DNA of 64,000 nt from Microthrixaceae bacterium (GCA_023958095.1 JAMLGJ010000002.1:1-64000); one strand, 5' to 3'. Shown: positions 34,571 through 43,698, counted from the first letter of the stretch. Translations and numbers: made by a program. The notes: generated by a model from the sequence alone, not told the origin.

Positions 34571-35524
34571 ATGAACGCATCCGACCACGAGCCCGACACC
34601 GCGGAGTCCAGCAGCGGTGCGAACCCCCAGCGTGTCGAGGTGGTCGAGGTGGCTGCCCGCGACGGACTGCAGTCGGACCCGACGATCCTCGCGCCGGGGG
34701 AGAAGGTCGAGCTGATAACGCGGGCGGTGCAGGCCGGTCTGCGGAGGATCGAGGCGGTCAGCTTCGTCAACCCGAAGCGCGTGCCCCAGATGGCGGGCGC
34801 CGAGGAGGTCATGTCGGCCCTGCCCACCGATGCCGGTGCGTCCTACATCGGACTGGTGCTGAACGAGCGGGGGTTCGACAGGGCGTTGCGGGCAGGGGTC
34901 GACGAGATCAACGTCGTGGTCGTCGCCACGGACACCTTCGCCGAGCGCAACCAGGGAGCCGACACCGACGGGCTCATTGCGGCCTGGGCGTCGATCTCGG
35001 ACCGGGCACGCGACGCAGGCATCGCCACCTCGGTGACGGTGTCAGCCTCGTTCGGGTGCCCGTACGAGGGTGAGGTGCCCGTGGGGCGCGTTGCCGAGGT
35101 CGTGGCACGCGTCTGTGAGCACGCACCCGATGAGGTCGCTCTGGCGGACTCCATCGGTGCGGCCGTGCCGACGGACGTGCACCAGCGGATCGAGGCGGTG
35201 CGCGAGGTGCTCGGAGGCGCCCGGTTGAGGTGCCATTTCCACAACACCCGCAACACCGGGCTGGCCAACGCCGCGGCCGCGGTGGACGCAGGGGTGCGGG
35301 TTCTCGATGCGTCCCTCGGCGGCATCGGTGGGTGCCCGTTCGCCCCGAACGCGACCGGCAACATCCCCACCGAGGACCTCGTCTACATGCTCGAACGCAT
35401 GGGATTCGACACCGGGGTCGACCTGGACGCGCTGCTCGCGGTGATCCCATGGATGGAGGATGTCCTGCGGCATCCGACACCGGGACTCCTCGCCAGGGCC
35501 GGAAACTTCCCGGGTACCCGCTAG
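34571..35524 (+). CDS. hydroxymethylglutaryl-CoA lyase
   Basis: 317 residues, HMGL-like TIM barrel. VEVAARDGLQSDP carries the metal-binding Asp, EAVSFVNPKRVPQM the substrate loop, CHFHNTRNTG the metal His pair, and GGIGGCPFAPNATGNI contains the catalytic Cys in the C-terminal flap. It splits HMG-CoA to acetoacetate and acetyl-CoA in leucine breakdown. It has a 25-residue polar N-terminal extension. It is divergent from the CoA-transferase, a fitting functional pair. Confidence 0.92.
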   Translation: MNASDHEPDTAESSSGANPQRVEVVEVAARDGLQSDPTILAPGEKVELITRAVQAGLRRIEAVSFVNPKRVPQMAGAEEVMSALPTDAGASYIGLVLNERGFDRALRAGVDEINVVVVATDTFAERNQGADTDGLIAAWASISDRARDAGIATSVTVSASFGCPYEGEVPVGRVAEVVARVCEHAPDEVALADSIGAAVPTDVHQRIEAVREVLGGARLRCHFHNTRNTGLANAAAAVDAGVRVLDASLGGIGGCPFAPNATGNIPTEDLVYMLERMGFDTGVDLDALLAVIPWMEDVLRHPTPGLLARAGNFPGTR

Positions 35525-35533
35525 CGCCGGCCG

Positions 35534-37054
35534 CTACAGCGCCGAGGCGGCCGCGCCGCCCACCGCCGGCAGCGGGAAGGCGATCAGGAAGCCGTCGGAG
35601 CGGCCCGCGTTGACGTTGTCACCCATTGCTGCGGTGGTGCTCCCGGCCACGACCACCAAGCCGTCCTCGGTGATCGTCATGCCCCCGACGGTCTCGTCCC
35701 CCTCGGAACCGAACTGGGTGATCCAGCGAAGCGCTCCCGTGTCGAGGTCGACCGCGGCGAGGAAACCGTCGAGGCCTCCCGAGGAGGGGGCTCCGGTGGT
35801 GTCCAGTGCCCCGGATGTGGTTCCCGCCACGAGCACCGTCGATCCGTCGATCGCCACGGCTGTGGCCTCGTCGGCTCCGGTGCTGCCGAGCTGGACCGTC
35901 CAGCGTTCGTCCCCGCCCGGGTCCATTGCCCACAGCACGGCATCGGTGCCGCCGGCGTTGGTCGGTGCGGGTTCGGCGCCGTCGGCCCGGGGAGCGTCGG
36001 TCGGGTCGGTCAGCTCACCGCCCAGGGCGGGTGCGAGCGCGCCCTCGGTGTGTCCCGCCACCACGAAGGTCTCGGTGCCCCGTGTCGGCTCACCACCGGC
36101 GGCAACGGCGGATGCGGAGTCCTCCTCGGCGGAGCCGAACTGCCGCACGAAGCGCGGTATGCCGTCACGGTCGAACCGTGCGAGGAAGGCGTCGGTGCCC
36201 CCGTTGGAGGGTCCGTCCAGGTCCCCCCCGGTCTCGCCGACGATGAGGCCATCGCCGTCGTCGGTCACTGACACCGCCCGCCCGCGGTCCGCCGCAGCGG
36301 TTCCGAACTGGCGGATCCAGCGCGGCGTGCCGTCCGCGCCGATCTGCCACACCAGGGCATCACCGTTGCCGAGCTGGCCCGCCGAGGTGTCCGACGCCCC
36401 CGGGAAGAGGCCCAGGGTGTACCCACCCGCGTAGCCGAACTCCCCGTCGGTGGCCAGTGCCACACCGAGTATCGAGTCGCTCTCGGTTCCTCCCTGCTGG
36501 TGGGTCGTCCCGAGCGAACCGTCCGGGCCGACAGGAGCGCACCAACCGTCCTCTGCGCCGCCGGGCAGGCCTCCGATCCCACCGGTGGTCTGGCCGCAGG
36601 CCAGCGTGGCCGAACCGGAGGATCCCACCGAGGTGGCGATGTCGTCGAGTTCGGACCCGCTCTGGAGGACCCCGGTCACCTCCGCTTCGGTCGTGACCAG
36701 CACCGAGAGGGCATCCGCACCGCCGTTGCCGGCACCCCCCGGTTCGCCCTCCGTGTGGCCCACGGCGACCAGTTCGTCGTCGCGCGCGGCCACGTCGCGC
36801 AGCGAGTCGTCGTCGGCTCCCCCGACCTGCACCACCCACTCCGGTGCGGGCGGTTCCTCGTCGGTGGCATCCACCTCGGGAACCGGCAGGGGTGCGGTGG
36901 TCGTGGTCGTCGTGGTCGTGGATGTCGACGAGGTGGCGGCGGTCTCCCCGGTGCTGCACGCCGCGGCCAGTGACACCGTTGTGAGCACGCCGACGGCGAA
37001 CCCGGCGGCGCGCGCCGGACGCCATCTGCGCGTTCGGGATCGACTTCGGTTCAT
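35534..37054 (-). CDS. SBBP-repeat beta-propeller lipoprotein
   Basis: 506 residues. The signal ends LAAACS (Cys33), followed by a Ser/Thr linker. The rest is built of about seven blades with the SBBP pattern: WVVQVGG..DD, RWIRQFGTAAADRG, RFVRQFGSAEEDS, RWTVQLGSTGADEA and RWITQFGSEGDET, each followed by a V(A/S)V...V(A/V)G.T.G..DG and a GG(T/L)D(A/G)FLA strand. It should be a surface seven-bladed propeller that binds a ligand or protein; no catalytic site is visible. Start ATG (37052-37054) with GGGAAGGGC upstream. It is convergent with the HMG-CoA lyase gene. Confidence 0.88.
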   Translation of the reverse strand: MNRSRSRTRRWRPARAAGFAVGVLTTVSLAAACSTGETAATSSTSTTTTTTTTAPLPVPEVDATDEEPPAPEWVVQVGGADDDSLRDVAARDDELVAVGHTEGEPGGAGNGGADALSVLVTTEAEVTGVLQSGSELDDIATSVGSSGSATLACGQTTGGIGGLPGGAEDGWCAPVGPDGSLGTTHQQGGTESDSILGVALATDGEFGYAGGYTLGLFPGASDTSAGQLGNGDALVWQIGADGTPRWIRQFGTAAADRGRAVSVTDDGDGLIVGETGGDLDGPSNGGTDAFLARFDRDGIPRFVRQFGSAEEDSASAVAAGGEPTRGTETFVVAGHTEGALAPALGGELTDPTDAPRADGAEPAPTNAGGTDAVLWAMDPGGDERWTVQLGSTGADEATAVAIDGSTVLVAGTTSGALDTTGAPSSGGLDGFLAAVDLDTGALRWITQFGSEGDETVGGMTITEDGLVVVAGSTTAAMGDNVNAGRSDGFLIAFPLPAVGGAAASAL

Positions 37055-37259
37055 CCACGCCCTTCCCGGTTGTGCACGACGGCCTCCCGTGCGCCGCCGG
37101 CACCAGCGCCACCGGGGAGCCTGTCGGCCGCGGCCGGCTGTCACCGACCATTCTCGGTCCCAGCGTAGATTGCCGTGGCATGCAGCCGGCCGCGCCCGTA
37201 CCGGTCGCCGGGCGTGTCCGGGTGCTGGGGCGGTGTGCGGGTACTCGCGAAGGGGCGCG

Positions 37260-37265
37260 TAGTGT
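37260..37265 (+). promoter_or_regulatory. -10 element TAGTGT before the esterase gene
   Basis: TAGTGT-N7-ATG. The 218-base gap 37055-37272 otherwise holds a short ACCGA...TCGGT hairpin and no ORF. Confidence 0.45.
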
Positions 37266-37272
37266 TCCCCGG

Positions 37273-38211
37273 ATGCAAACCGCGCCTCGCCTAGATCCGC
37301 CCGGGTGCAGGGATCGGCGCACCTGCGTGCCGCGCCGGGTCGGACGTGTGGTGGTGGTGTCGGTGGTCGCGGCCTTGGCAGCCGGGTGTGGCCTGTTCGG
37401 TGTGGACCTCGGTGTCGAGGGCGTGGAGGTGCGCTCGGTCGGCATCGACAACCACAGCGGTCGGTCGGTGCTGCTGGTCGAACCATCCGGTCGGACCCCT
37501 TCGGACGACCCGCTCCCGCTGGTGGTCGTCCTCCACGGGCTGGGCGAGGATGCAGAGGCCATGGCCCGCCTGGCGACCTGGCCGGAAGCGGCTCGTGACG
37601 TCGGGTTCGTGGCGGTGTTCCCGCAGGGAGTCGATGATTCGTGGAACGCCGGTCGCTGCTGTGGGAAGGCCGCCCAGGAAGGAGTGGATGACGTGGCCTT
37701 CCTCGACGCGGTGATCGCGCAGATGGTGGCCGAGGAGAACGTCGACCGCGAGGCGGTGTACATGACGGGGTTCTCCAACGGGGCGATGATGACCTACCTG
37801 TACTCCTGCAGGCGCCCCGGGGCGCTCGTCGGTGCGGCGTCGGTGGCGGGGACGAACTTCTCGGACTGCGTTCCCTCGAGCCCTTCGATGTTCATGCAGG
37901 TGTCGGGTTCGGACGACCCGATCGTGCCGGTGCTGGGTGGCCCCTCGGAGGCGCCCGGTCTCCCCGAGGTGCCCTCCGTGGAGGCCTCGATCCTGGCGGT
38001 TGCCGCTGCCTCGGGCTGTTCGGGGCGTCCGGGCGGGGACAGCGATGCCGCGGTGACGACCTTCGTCGGGGAGGGTTGCGCGGCGGGCGACCCGGTGCGC
38101 TACGACGTGGTCCGGGGGCTCGGCCACGTGTACCCGAACCTGGTGAACTCCCCGGACTACGTGGCGGTGGATCACATAATCGACTTCTGGGGGATGGCTG
38201 CGGGGAGCTGA
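37273..38211 (+). CDS. LpqC/PHB-depolymerase-like esterase lipoprotein
   Basis: 312 residues. A basic N-region leads into VVVVSVVAALAAGCG with lipobox Cys39. The alpha/beta-hydrolase fold shows VVVLHGLGEDAEAM (oxyanion region), the nucleophile Ser in GFSNGAMM, Asp in SGSDDPIVPV and His in GLGHVYPN. This is the extracellular polyhydroxybutyrate depolymerase / feruloyl esterase-like family (COG3509). Several Cys (CCGK, CRR, DCV, GCSG, GCAAG) suggest disulfides outside the cell. The substrate is probably an ester polymer or plant-derived ester, but this is uncertain. Confidence 0.88.
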   Translation: MQTAPRLDPPGCRDRRTCVPRRVGRVVVVSVVAALAAGCGLFGVDLGVEGVEVRSVGIDNHSGRSVLLVEPSGRTPSDDPLPLVVVLHGLGEDAEAMARLATWPEAARDVGFVAVFPQGVDDSWNAGRCCGKAAQEGVDDVAFLDAVIAQMVAEENVDREAVYMTGFSNGAMMTYLYSCRRPGALVGAASVAGTNFSDCVPSSPSMFMQVSGSDDPIVPVLGGPSEAPGLPEVPSVEASILAVAAASGCSGRPGGDSDAAVTTFVGEGCAAGDPVRYDVVRGLGHVYPNLVNSPDYVAVDHIIDFWGMAAGS

Positions 38212-38294
38212 ACCGGGTGCCGGTGTGCCCCCGGGAAAGGGATCCGGGTCGATTCGGCCTTTCCTGCGGCGAGGATGTGGCAGGATCACGGACC

Positions 38295-39536
38295 ATGACC
38301 GATCTCCCCGCCCTCGAGGTTCCGCAGTGCTACGTGGTCGTCGGCCCCGACGACCAGCGCGGTCCCTACACCATGGAACTGCTCGTGGCGGAGGTGGCCG
38401 CAGGTCGGCTCGACGACAACACCCCGGTCTGGTGGCCCGGTCTGGCGGACTGGACGACGATGGCCGCCCACGCCGGGGTCGCGGCGGAGGTCGCCCGGAG
38501 GCGGTCACCCGCCGAACCCGCTCCGATGGCCTTCGCTCCTCCCGCAGCACCACCACCGCCCCAGCAACCGACCTCCCAGCAGCCGACCCCCGCAGAGGCC
38601 CCTGCTCCCCAGGGCGAGCCGGCCAGCGAACCAGCCGGCGGGGCCTTCGCCCCGGTGAGTGATGCAGCAGGGCAGCCATCACAACCGGAACAGCAGGTCA
38701 CCGCACCGCCGGAGGAACAGCAGTCCGGGTCCGCTTTCGGCGAGCAGCAGTCCGGGACCGCTCTCGGCGAACAGCAGGCCGGTAGCGCTCCCGGCGAACA
38801 GCAGGCGCCAGCCCCGGCGCCGGAAGTGGAGCCGGTTCCGGGGACCGGGGAGGAGGTGTCCGACGGCACGGCGGTCGAGCAACAGCAATCCGCTTTCGGC
38901 CTGGGACAGGATCGTTCCGTAGAGGCAGCGGCGATCGAGGTTCCCGCGGTCGAGGTCCGACCTGCGGACTTCATGGCGGTCGACGAGGACCGGGCAGCGG
39001 AGCCCTTCAGGGCAGCCGGTGCGGGTGAGGGGCTGGACCCGGTCCACTCGGAGGCCTTCGCCGACATCGTCAGGCGCAGCCGGGCCCGCGCCGATGCCGC
39101 CTCGATCATCGAGGACGTCGACGACTCGGTGGTGGCTGCGGTGGACGCAGCAGCGACCTCCCAGGGATTCTCCAGGACCGCCAGCGGCGGCTCCGACGAC
39201 CTCCACGAACTGAGCTACGTCGCCGACGACTCATCGGTTCTGACCGTGAAGGTGGGGCGTGTCAGGGGGCGTGACCTGGCCGGGACCGACGGCGAGGTAC
39301 CCCTCGAGGCGTCGGTGTCCTCGGAGCACTTCGGGGGCGAGGTGGACTCGGGCAGCGGCCGCCACGGTGAGGTCGTGGTCAGCGCGGTCGCCCACGGGAG
39401 CGCCCATGTCGCATCGGTGGAGCTGCTGCTCGGTCTCTCCGACTACGTGGACGCGGGCTACGACGTGGATCGCGGGCGGCTGGAGTCCGACCTGACCGCG
39501 GTGGTGGCCACCCTGTCGCACCGACTGCGGGGCTGA
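38295..39536 (+). CDS. GYF_2/DUF4339-type protein with Gln-rich repeats
   Basis: 413 residues. The first 60 residues match the GYF_2 (DUF4339) domain: CYVVVGPDDQRGPYTMELLVAEVAAGRL...PVWWPGLADW, a small fold usually fused to membrane or secreted modules and thought to bind proline-rich peptides. A long Pro/Gln/Ala/Glu-rich disordered region follows, containing tandem 9-residue repeats (EQQSGSAFG type, residues about 141-170), then an acidic C-terminal domain (about 225-413) with predicted alpha/beta character that I do not recognise. No transmembrane helix is visible, so it is probably cytoplasmic. Confidence 0.8.
   Translation: MTDLPALEVPQCYVVVGPDDQRGPYTMELLVAEVAAGRLDDNTPVWWPGLADWTTMAAHAGVAAEVARRRSPAEPAPMAFAPPAAPPPPQQPTSQQPTPAEAPAPQGEPASEPAGGAFAPVSDAAGQPSQPEQQVTAPPEEQQSGSAFGEQQSGTALGEQQAGSAPGEQQAPAPAPEVEPVPGTGEEVSDGTAVEQQQSAFGLGQDRSVEAAAIEVPAVEVRPADFMAVDEDRAAEPFRAAGAGEGLDPVHSEAFADIVRRSRARADAASIIEDVDDSVVAAVDAAATSQGFSRTASGGSDDLHELSYVADDSSVLTVKVGRVRGRDLAGTDGEVPLEASVSSEHFGGEVDSGSGRHGEVVVSAVAHGSAHVASVELLLGLSDYVDAGYDVDRGRLESDLTAVVATLSHRLRG
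38715..38804 (+). repeat. 3.3 tandem 27-bp repeats in the GYF-type gene
   Basis: Units 38715-38741, 38742-38768 and 38769-38795 plus a 9-base partial copy; each begins GA(A/G)CAGCAG and keeps frame. Confidence 0.9.
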
Positions 39537-39589
39537 TCCCCGCCGCCGGTTCCCCGGTGCCGGTGGAGGCAACGCCGGAACGAAACGGC

Positions 39590-40363
39590 TCAGAGCTGGT
39601 CGCGGCCCCGTTCGGTGACCGCGCGTCGTTTCCGGTCCAGATCGGTGGTGTCCCGCGACGAGAGCCATTCGGCGCTGCGGCGGATCTCGGTGCGGGATGC
39701 CTCACCGAGGCGTCCCGCTGCCTGTTCCGCATAGGTGCCCAGGACGTGCGCCACTCCGTCGCGGTCGTTGCCGGCGATGTCCGCCGCCAGGTCTCTCGCG
39801 AACGCCATGAGCGCCGGGTGTGCCACCACGTGGTTCACGAGACCCCATTCGAGGGCGGTGTCGGCATCGATGAAGTTCCCCGTGGCGGACAGCTCGCGCG
39901 CACGCCGCAACCCGACCGCGTCGGCGAGCTGCACCGTGAGTCCCCAGCCGGGCATGATCCCCACCCTCGCGTGGGTGTCGGCGAAGCGGGCTTCCTCGGA
40001 GGCCACGAGGAAGTCACAGCCCAGGGCCAGCTCGAAGCCTCCGGTGATGGCGGCTCCGTTGATCGCCCCGATCACCGGCTTCGTCATCGGGGGGATCGGG
40101 AAACGCAGCTCCGCGTCGGTGTCGAAGCCCCCACCGAGGGATCCCGGCGCACGCGCCAGCTCCTTCAGGTCGAGTCCCGCGCAGAACGCCGGGTCGGCAC
40201 CCGTGAGCACGACCACCGCCACCGAGGGGTCCTGCTCCAGGCCGGTGAGTGCGGTCCGGAGGTCCCTGCGGAGCGAGTCGTTCAACGCGTTGCGGGCGTG
40301 GGGACGGTTGAGCGTCACCACCGCGGTTGAGTCGGTCAGCTCCACCAGCAACTCGTCGCCCAC
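39590..40363 (-). CDS. enoyl-CoA hydratase
   Basis: 257 residues, normal crotonase length. AFCAGLDLKEL and GAINGAAITGGFELALGCDFLVA build the oxyanion hole; RFADTHARVGIMPGWGLT is the active-site helix, with Gly-Trp where classical hydratases have Gly-Gly. DATALEWGLVNHVV is also typical. It hydrates enoyl-CoA in beta-oxidation or a related path. The start GTG (40361-40363) has TAGGTT seven bases upstream and no Shine-Dalgarno. Confidence 0.88.
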   Translation of the reverse strand: MGDELLVELTDSTAVVTLNRPHARNALNDSLRRDLRTALTGLEQDPSVAVVVLTGADPAFCAGLDLKELARAPGSLGGGFDTDAELRFPIPPMTKPVIGAINGAAITGGFELALGCDFLVASEEARFADTHARVGIMPGWGLTVQLADAVGLRRARELSATGNFIDADTALEWGLVNHVVAHPALMAFARDLAADIAGNDRDGVAHVLGTYAEQAAGRLGEASRTEIRRSAEWLSSRDTTDLDRKRRAVTERGRDQL

Positions 40364-40370
40364 CGCGTGG

Positions 40371-40376
40371 AACCTA
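40371..40376 (-). promoter_or_regulatory. -10 element TAGGTT before the enoyl-CoA hydratase gene
   Basis: TAGGTT-N7-GTG on the - strand; leaderless start. Confidence 0.5.
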
Positions 40377-40441
40377 CACCTCCGTGCGACGGGGTGCCCC
40401 GGTGGTGGTGCCCGCGTGGGACCCGCCCGGGGCGCCGGGCA

Positions 40442-41044
40442 TCAGTCCTGCACCTCCGCAGGGGGCAGGTACTCGAGGTCCAGGTCGCCGAGCTTGACGA
40501 GGGTCGCGGAGATCCAACCCCCGATGGCGCCGAAGTGGTCATCGAGGATCGAACCGTCGGCGAGGGCGGCCTCATCGAGCTCGTAACTGCCCTCGTAGGA
40601 CACCTCGAAGGCGTGCTGGCTCTCGGTCAGGTCCGGGGAGTGCACGGTCTCGAGTGTCGGCCCGCTGCGGTGCAGGCGTTCACCGCTCACCTCGGGGCTG
40701 TCGATCGGCAGGGCGGCGAGGAATCCGGACGGCTCCGCGGGCCTTGCGAGGCGCTGCACCCGAAGGACCACCTCGATGTCGATCCTGGGCAACTCGGTCA
40801 GTTCCTCGTCGATGTACCAGGACCGGTACGCGGCCTGGGACCAGGTCGGCCATTCGAGTGTCAGGTCCGCGCGCACCCGCGGCGGGGTGCCCTCCCCGGG
40901 AAGCCCGTAGCTGGTCTCCCAGGTGAGGTCCCCGAGCAGCACGTCGGCCTGCAGCCTCTCCTCGAAGGCCTGGCGTTCCAGCAGGGCGCGCTCCAGCGCG
41001 TCGCGCAGCGCGCCGATCGCATCCGTGAAGACGTGGTCGAGCAC
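40442..41044 (-). CDS. hypothetical protein
   Basis: 200 residues, acidic, with no signal peptide or membrane segment. An N-terminal amphipathic helix (FTDAIGALRDALERALLERQAFEERLQADV) is followed by beta-rich sequence with several aromatic residues (TWETSYGLPGEG, LTLEWPTWSQAAYRSWYIDEEL) and an acidic C-terminus (LVKLGDLDLEYLPP). I do not recognise the family. It is preceded by its own leaderless promoter (TAGCGT, six bases before the GTG), so it is an independent unit between the hydratase and the acyl-CoA dehydrogenase. Codon use matches neighbours. Confidence 0.75.
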   Translation of the reverse strand: MLDHVFTDAIGALRDALERALLERQAFEERLQADVLLGDLTWETSYGLPGEGTPPRVRADLTLEWPTWSQAAYRSWYIDEELTELPRIDIEVVLRVQRLARPAEPSGFLAALPIDSPEVSGERLHRSGPTLETVHSPDLTESQHAFEVSYEGSYELDEAALADGSILDDHFGAIGGWISATLVKLGDLDLEYLPPAEVQD

Positions 41045-41050
41045 CGAAGC

Positions 41051-41056
41051 ACGCTA
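41051..41056 (-). promoter_or_regulatory. -10 element TAGCGT before the hypothetical gene
   Basis: TAGCGT-N6-GTG on the - strand. Confidence 0.5.
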
Positions 41057-41133
41057 CTCGTGTGCGGCGGGGTCGCGTGGCCGCCGGTTCCGGACCGTCC
41101 GCAACCCGGCCACCGGGAGCAGTCGGATGTCGC

Positions 41134-42933
41134 TCAGGAGGAGGCCAGGGCCTCGGCGTCGACCTCGTAGAGGATCCCGTGCCCGGCCGTGATCGAGGGG
41201 GTGAGGGCGTGGACCTTCGGGACCAGCTGCTCGCAGAAGAACCGCGCGGAGGTCACCTTCGCCTCCAGGTACTCCTTGCCGTCGGCCGCACCCTGTTCGA
41301 TCTCCCGTCGTGCTGCGAGTGCCTGGCGTGCCATCAGCCAACCGCCCGCGGTGAGGCCGACGAGCTCCAGGTAGGGGGTGGCGCCGGCGAGGGCGTCGCG
41401 CGGGTCGGCCAGGCCGTGCTCCATGACCCATGCGGTGGCGGTGTCGAGTTCGTCGAAGGCCGCCGCCAGGGAGTCACGCGTGGCGGCCAGCTCGTCGATG
41501 CCCTCGAGCTCCGTGAGCACGCGACGCATCTCCTTGGCGAGGTCCGCGAACGCGGCGCCCGCGCGGATCGGAAGCTTGCGCCCCACCAGATCCATGGCCT
41601 GGATGCCGTTGGTGCCCTCGTAGATGGGCGTGATGCGCTGGTCACGGAAGTGCTGTGCGACCCCGGACTCCTCGATGTAGCCCATGCCGCCGAACACCTG
41701 CAGGGCGGTGGAGGTCACCTCGACACCCACGTCGGTGCACCAGGCCTTGGCCACCGGGGTGAGCAGCTCGACACGCTCGTCCCAGCCCTGGGAGTCCTCG
41801 CCCTCGGTGGAGTTGGCCATGTCGATGCTGGCGGCGAGGTGCGTGGTGAGGTTCCGGGTCGCCTCGATGCGGGCCCGCATGCTCAACAGCATGCGGCGTA
41901 CGTCGGGGTGGCGGATGATCGGCACCGACCCCTTCTCGTCGGAGCCGATCTCGCGGCCCTGGACACGCTCGGCGGCGTAGTCGACGGCCTTCTGGTAGGC
42001 CGCCTCGGCGATCCCGGTGCCCTGGACGCCCACTGCCAAGCGGGCCGCGTTCATCATCGTGAACATGGCGTTCAGGCCCTGGTTCTCCTCACCGACCAGC
42101 CAGCCGATGGCGCCACCTTCGTCGCCGTAGCTGAGCACGCAGGTGGGTGAGGCGTGGATGCCCATCTTGTGCTCGATCGAGACACACTTCACGTCGTTGC
42201 GGGCGCCCGGATTCCCGTCGTCATCGAGGAGGAACTTGGGAACCAGGAACAACGAGATGCCGCGGGTACCCGCTGGAGCGTCGGGGGTGCGTGCAAGCAC
42301 CAGGTGGATGATGTTGCTCGTGAGGTCGTGCTCGCCGAAGGAGATGAAGATCTTCGTGCCGGTGATCAGGAAGCTGCCGTCGTCCTGCGGGACGGCCCTG
42401 GTGGTGGAGAGACCCACGTCCGAACCGGCCTGGGGCTCGGTGAGGTTCATGGTGCCGGACCACTCACCGCTGATCATCTTCGGCAGGTAGCGCTCCTTCT
42501 GCTCCTCGGTGCCCCAGTGCTGCAGGAGCTCCACCGCCCCCGTGGTGAGCCCCGGGAGCATCGACAGCGCCGCGTTGGAACCGATCACGGCCTCCGCCCC
42601 GAGGCTGTAGACGACCTCGGGGAAGCCCATGCCGCCGTAGTCCGGGTCGAGGTTCATACCCTGCCAACCGGCCTCGACGTACTTGGCCCAGGCCTCCTTG
42701 AACACCTCGGGTGTGGTGACCCCGTCCTCGCTCCAGGTCAGCCCCTCGGCGTCACCGGGCGCGTTCGTGGGTGCCCACACCTCGTCGAAGAAACGGCCGT
42801 GCTCCTCGAAAACGCCCGCCACGGTTTCGTAGTCGGCGTGGGCGAATCGCTCACGGGACGACAGCTCGTCGATCATCCCCGCGGTGCGCAGGGCGAACAG
42901 GAGGTCCTTCTTCGGGGTGCGGTAGTCGGCCAT
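41134..42933 (-). CDS. acyl-CoA dehydrogenase (large, FadE type)
   Basis: 599 residues, the long acyl-CoA dehydrogenase form with an extra N-terminal lid and a C-terminal extension. MNLTEPQAGSDVG and ITGTKIFIS form the FAD/substrate site, and the catalytic Glu is in ITPIYEGTNGIQAMDL. It catalyses the first oxidation of beta-oxidation and passes electrons to ETF. A C-terminal helical domain (about 470-599) is found in the mycobacterial-type enzymes that act on long or bulky acyl-CoAs. The gene is transcribed alone from a leaderless promoter overlapped by a perfect palindrome, so it is probably repressed by a TetR-like protein encoded elsewhere. Confidence 0.93.
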   Translation of the reverse strand: MADYRTPKKDLLFALRTAGMIDELSSRERFAHADYETVAGVFEEHGRFFDEVWAPTNAPGDAEGLTWSEDGVTTPEVFKEAWAKYVEAGWQGMNLDPDYGGMGFPEVVYSLGAEAVIGSNAALSMLPGLTTGAVELLQHWGTEEQKERYLPKMISGEWSGTMNLTEPQAGSDVGLSTTRAVPQDDGSFLITGTKIFISFGEHDLTSNIIHLVLARTPDAPAGTRGISLFLVPKFLLDDDGNPGARNDVKCVSIEHKMGIHASPTCVLSYGDEGGAIGWLVGEENQGLNAMFTMMNAARLAVGVQGTGIAEAAYQKAVDYAAERVQGREIGSDEKGSVPIIRHPDVRRMLLSMRARIEATRNLTTHLAASIDMANSTEGEDSQGWDERVELLTPVAKAWCTDVGVEVTSTALQVFGGMGYIEESGVAQHFRDQRITPIYEGTNGIQAMDLVGRKLPIRAGAAFADLAKEMRRVLTELEGIDELAATRDSLAAAFDELDTATAWVMEHGLADPRDALAGATPYLELVGLTAGGWLMARQALAARREIEQGAADGKEYLEAKVTSARFFCEQLVPKVHALTPSITAGHGILYEVDAEALASS

Positions 42934-42939
42934 GACGAC

Positions 42940-42968
42940 ATGTTACCCATGGGTAACCCCTGTGGGAA
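42940..42968 (-). promoter_or_regulatory. promoter and palindromic operator of the acyl-CoA dehydrogenase gene
   Basis: On the - strand: TTCCCA (42963-42968), 17-base spacer, TAACAT (42940-42945), then six bases and the ATG. The perfect 16-base palindrome GTTACCCATGGGTAAC (42942-42957) fills the spacer and overlaps the -10, an ideal repressor position. Confidence 0.65.
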
Positions 42969-43020
42969 CTGCGCGTCCGTGCAATCGCCACCTGACTGCG
43001 GCGGTGTCCCGGCGGTGGGT

Positions 43021-43692
43021 TCAGCGCGGATGGGGGCTCATGACGGCGAGTGGAACCGACACACCGACCTCGCGCCCGCGGATGCCGGCGATGCGCCGAC
43101 CCTGCTGCACTGCGTCCTTGGGCGTGCCGGCGAGCCCACCCATGGATCCCGTGGTGGAGTCCAGGTCCTCGGAGACCAACGCCAGCCCGAACAGGGATGC
43201 CGGGTCACCCGTGACCTGCGCGGGGTCCCCCGGGCCCACCAGCTCGAGTATCACGTCTCCGAGCCAGTAGAACTGCTGGCGCATCGCGGGTCCGTAGCTG
43301 TCGGTGGAACGCTCACCACGGCATTCCAACCCGGCGTCACCCAGCACGGATGCGGTCCGGTCCACGTCCCCGGTGCGCACCACGACGTGGTCGATCGCGC
43401 AGATCCCGTTGGGGTGTGGCGGAGTCCCGCCGGCAGGCGGTCCGGATGGGCCGTCCGGAACCCCGCGGAGGGTGGCGAGATCGGCCAGTCCGTCGAGGGA
43501 ACCCGTGTGACCCGCGAGCGACCATCCCTCGAACCCGTCACCGCTGCCGGTCAGTTCGATCGTGGTGTTGCCGAGGCGCACCCGGGACGGACCCGGATCC
43601 GGCACCGTCTCGGCCTCGAAGCCCAGGGCCCTCCACGCATCTGGTGGGTCGCCCAGGCGGATCGTGAGCAGTTGGAAGCCGTCGGGAGGCAC
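43021..43692 (-). CDS. VOC (glyoxalase/dioxygenase fold) protein
   Basis: 223 residues made of two VOC half-domains. The second starts at ICAIDHVVVRTGDVDRTASVLGDAGL and ends in VILELVGPGDP; the first (FQLLTIRLGDPPDAW) is degenerate. The His in AIDHVVV and Glu in LELVG are placed like metal ligands. Function not predictable. It starts at GTG (43690-43692), six bases after TAGCGT, and is followed by the acyl-CoA dehydrogenase promoter. The start is only 10 bases from the photolyase stop, so it may also be read from upstream. Confidence 0.78.
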   Translation of the reverse strand: MPPDGFQLLTIRLGDPPDAWRALGFEAETVPDPGPSRVRLGNTTIELTGSGDGFEGWSLAGHTGSLDGLADLATLRGVPDGPSGPPAGGTPPHPNGICAIDHVVVRTGDVDRTASVLGDAGLECRGERSTDSYGPAMRQQFYWLGDVILELVGPGDPAQVTGDPASLFGLALVSEDLDSTTGSMGGLAGTPKDAVQQGRRIAGIRGREVGVSVPLAVMSPHPR

Positions 43693-43698
43693 CGCCGC

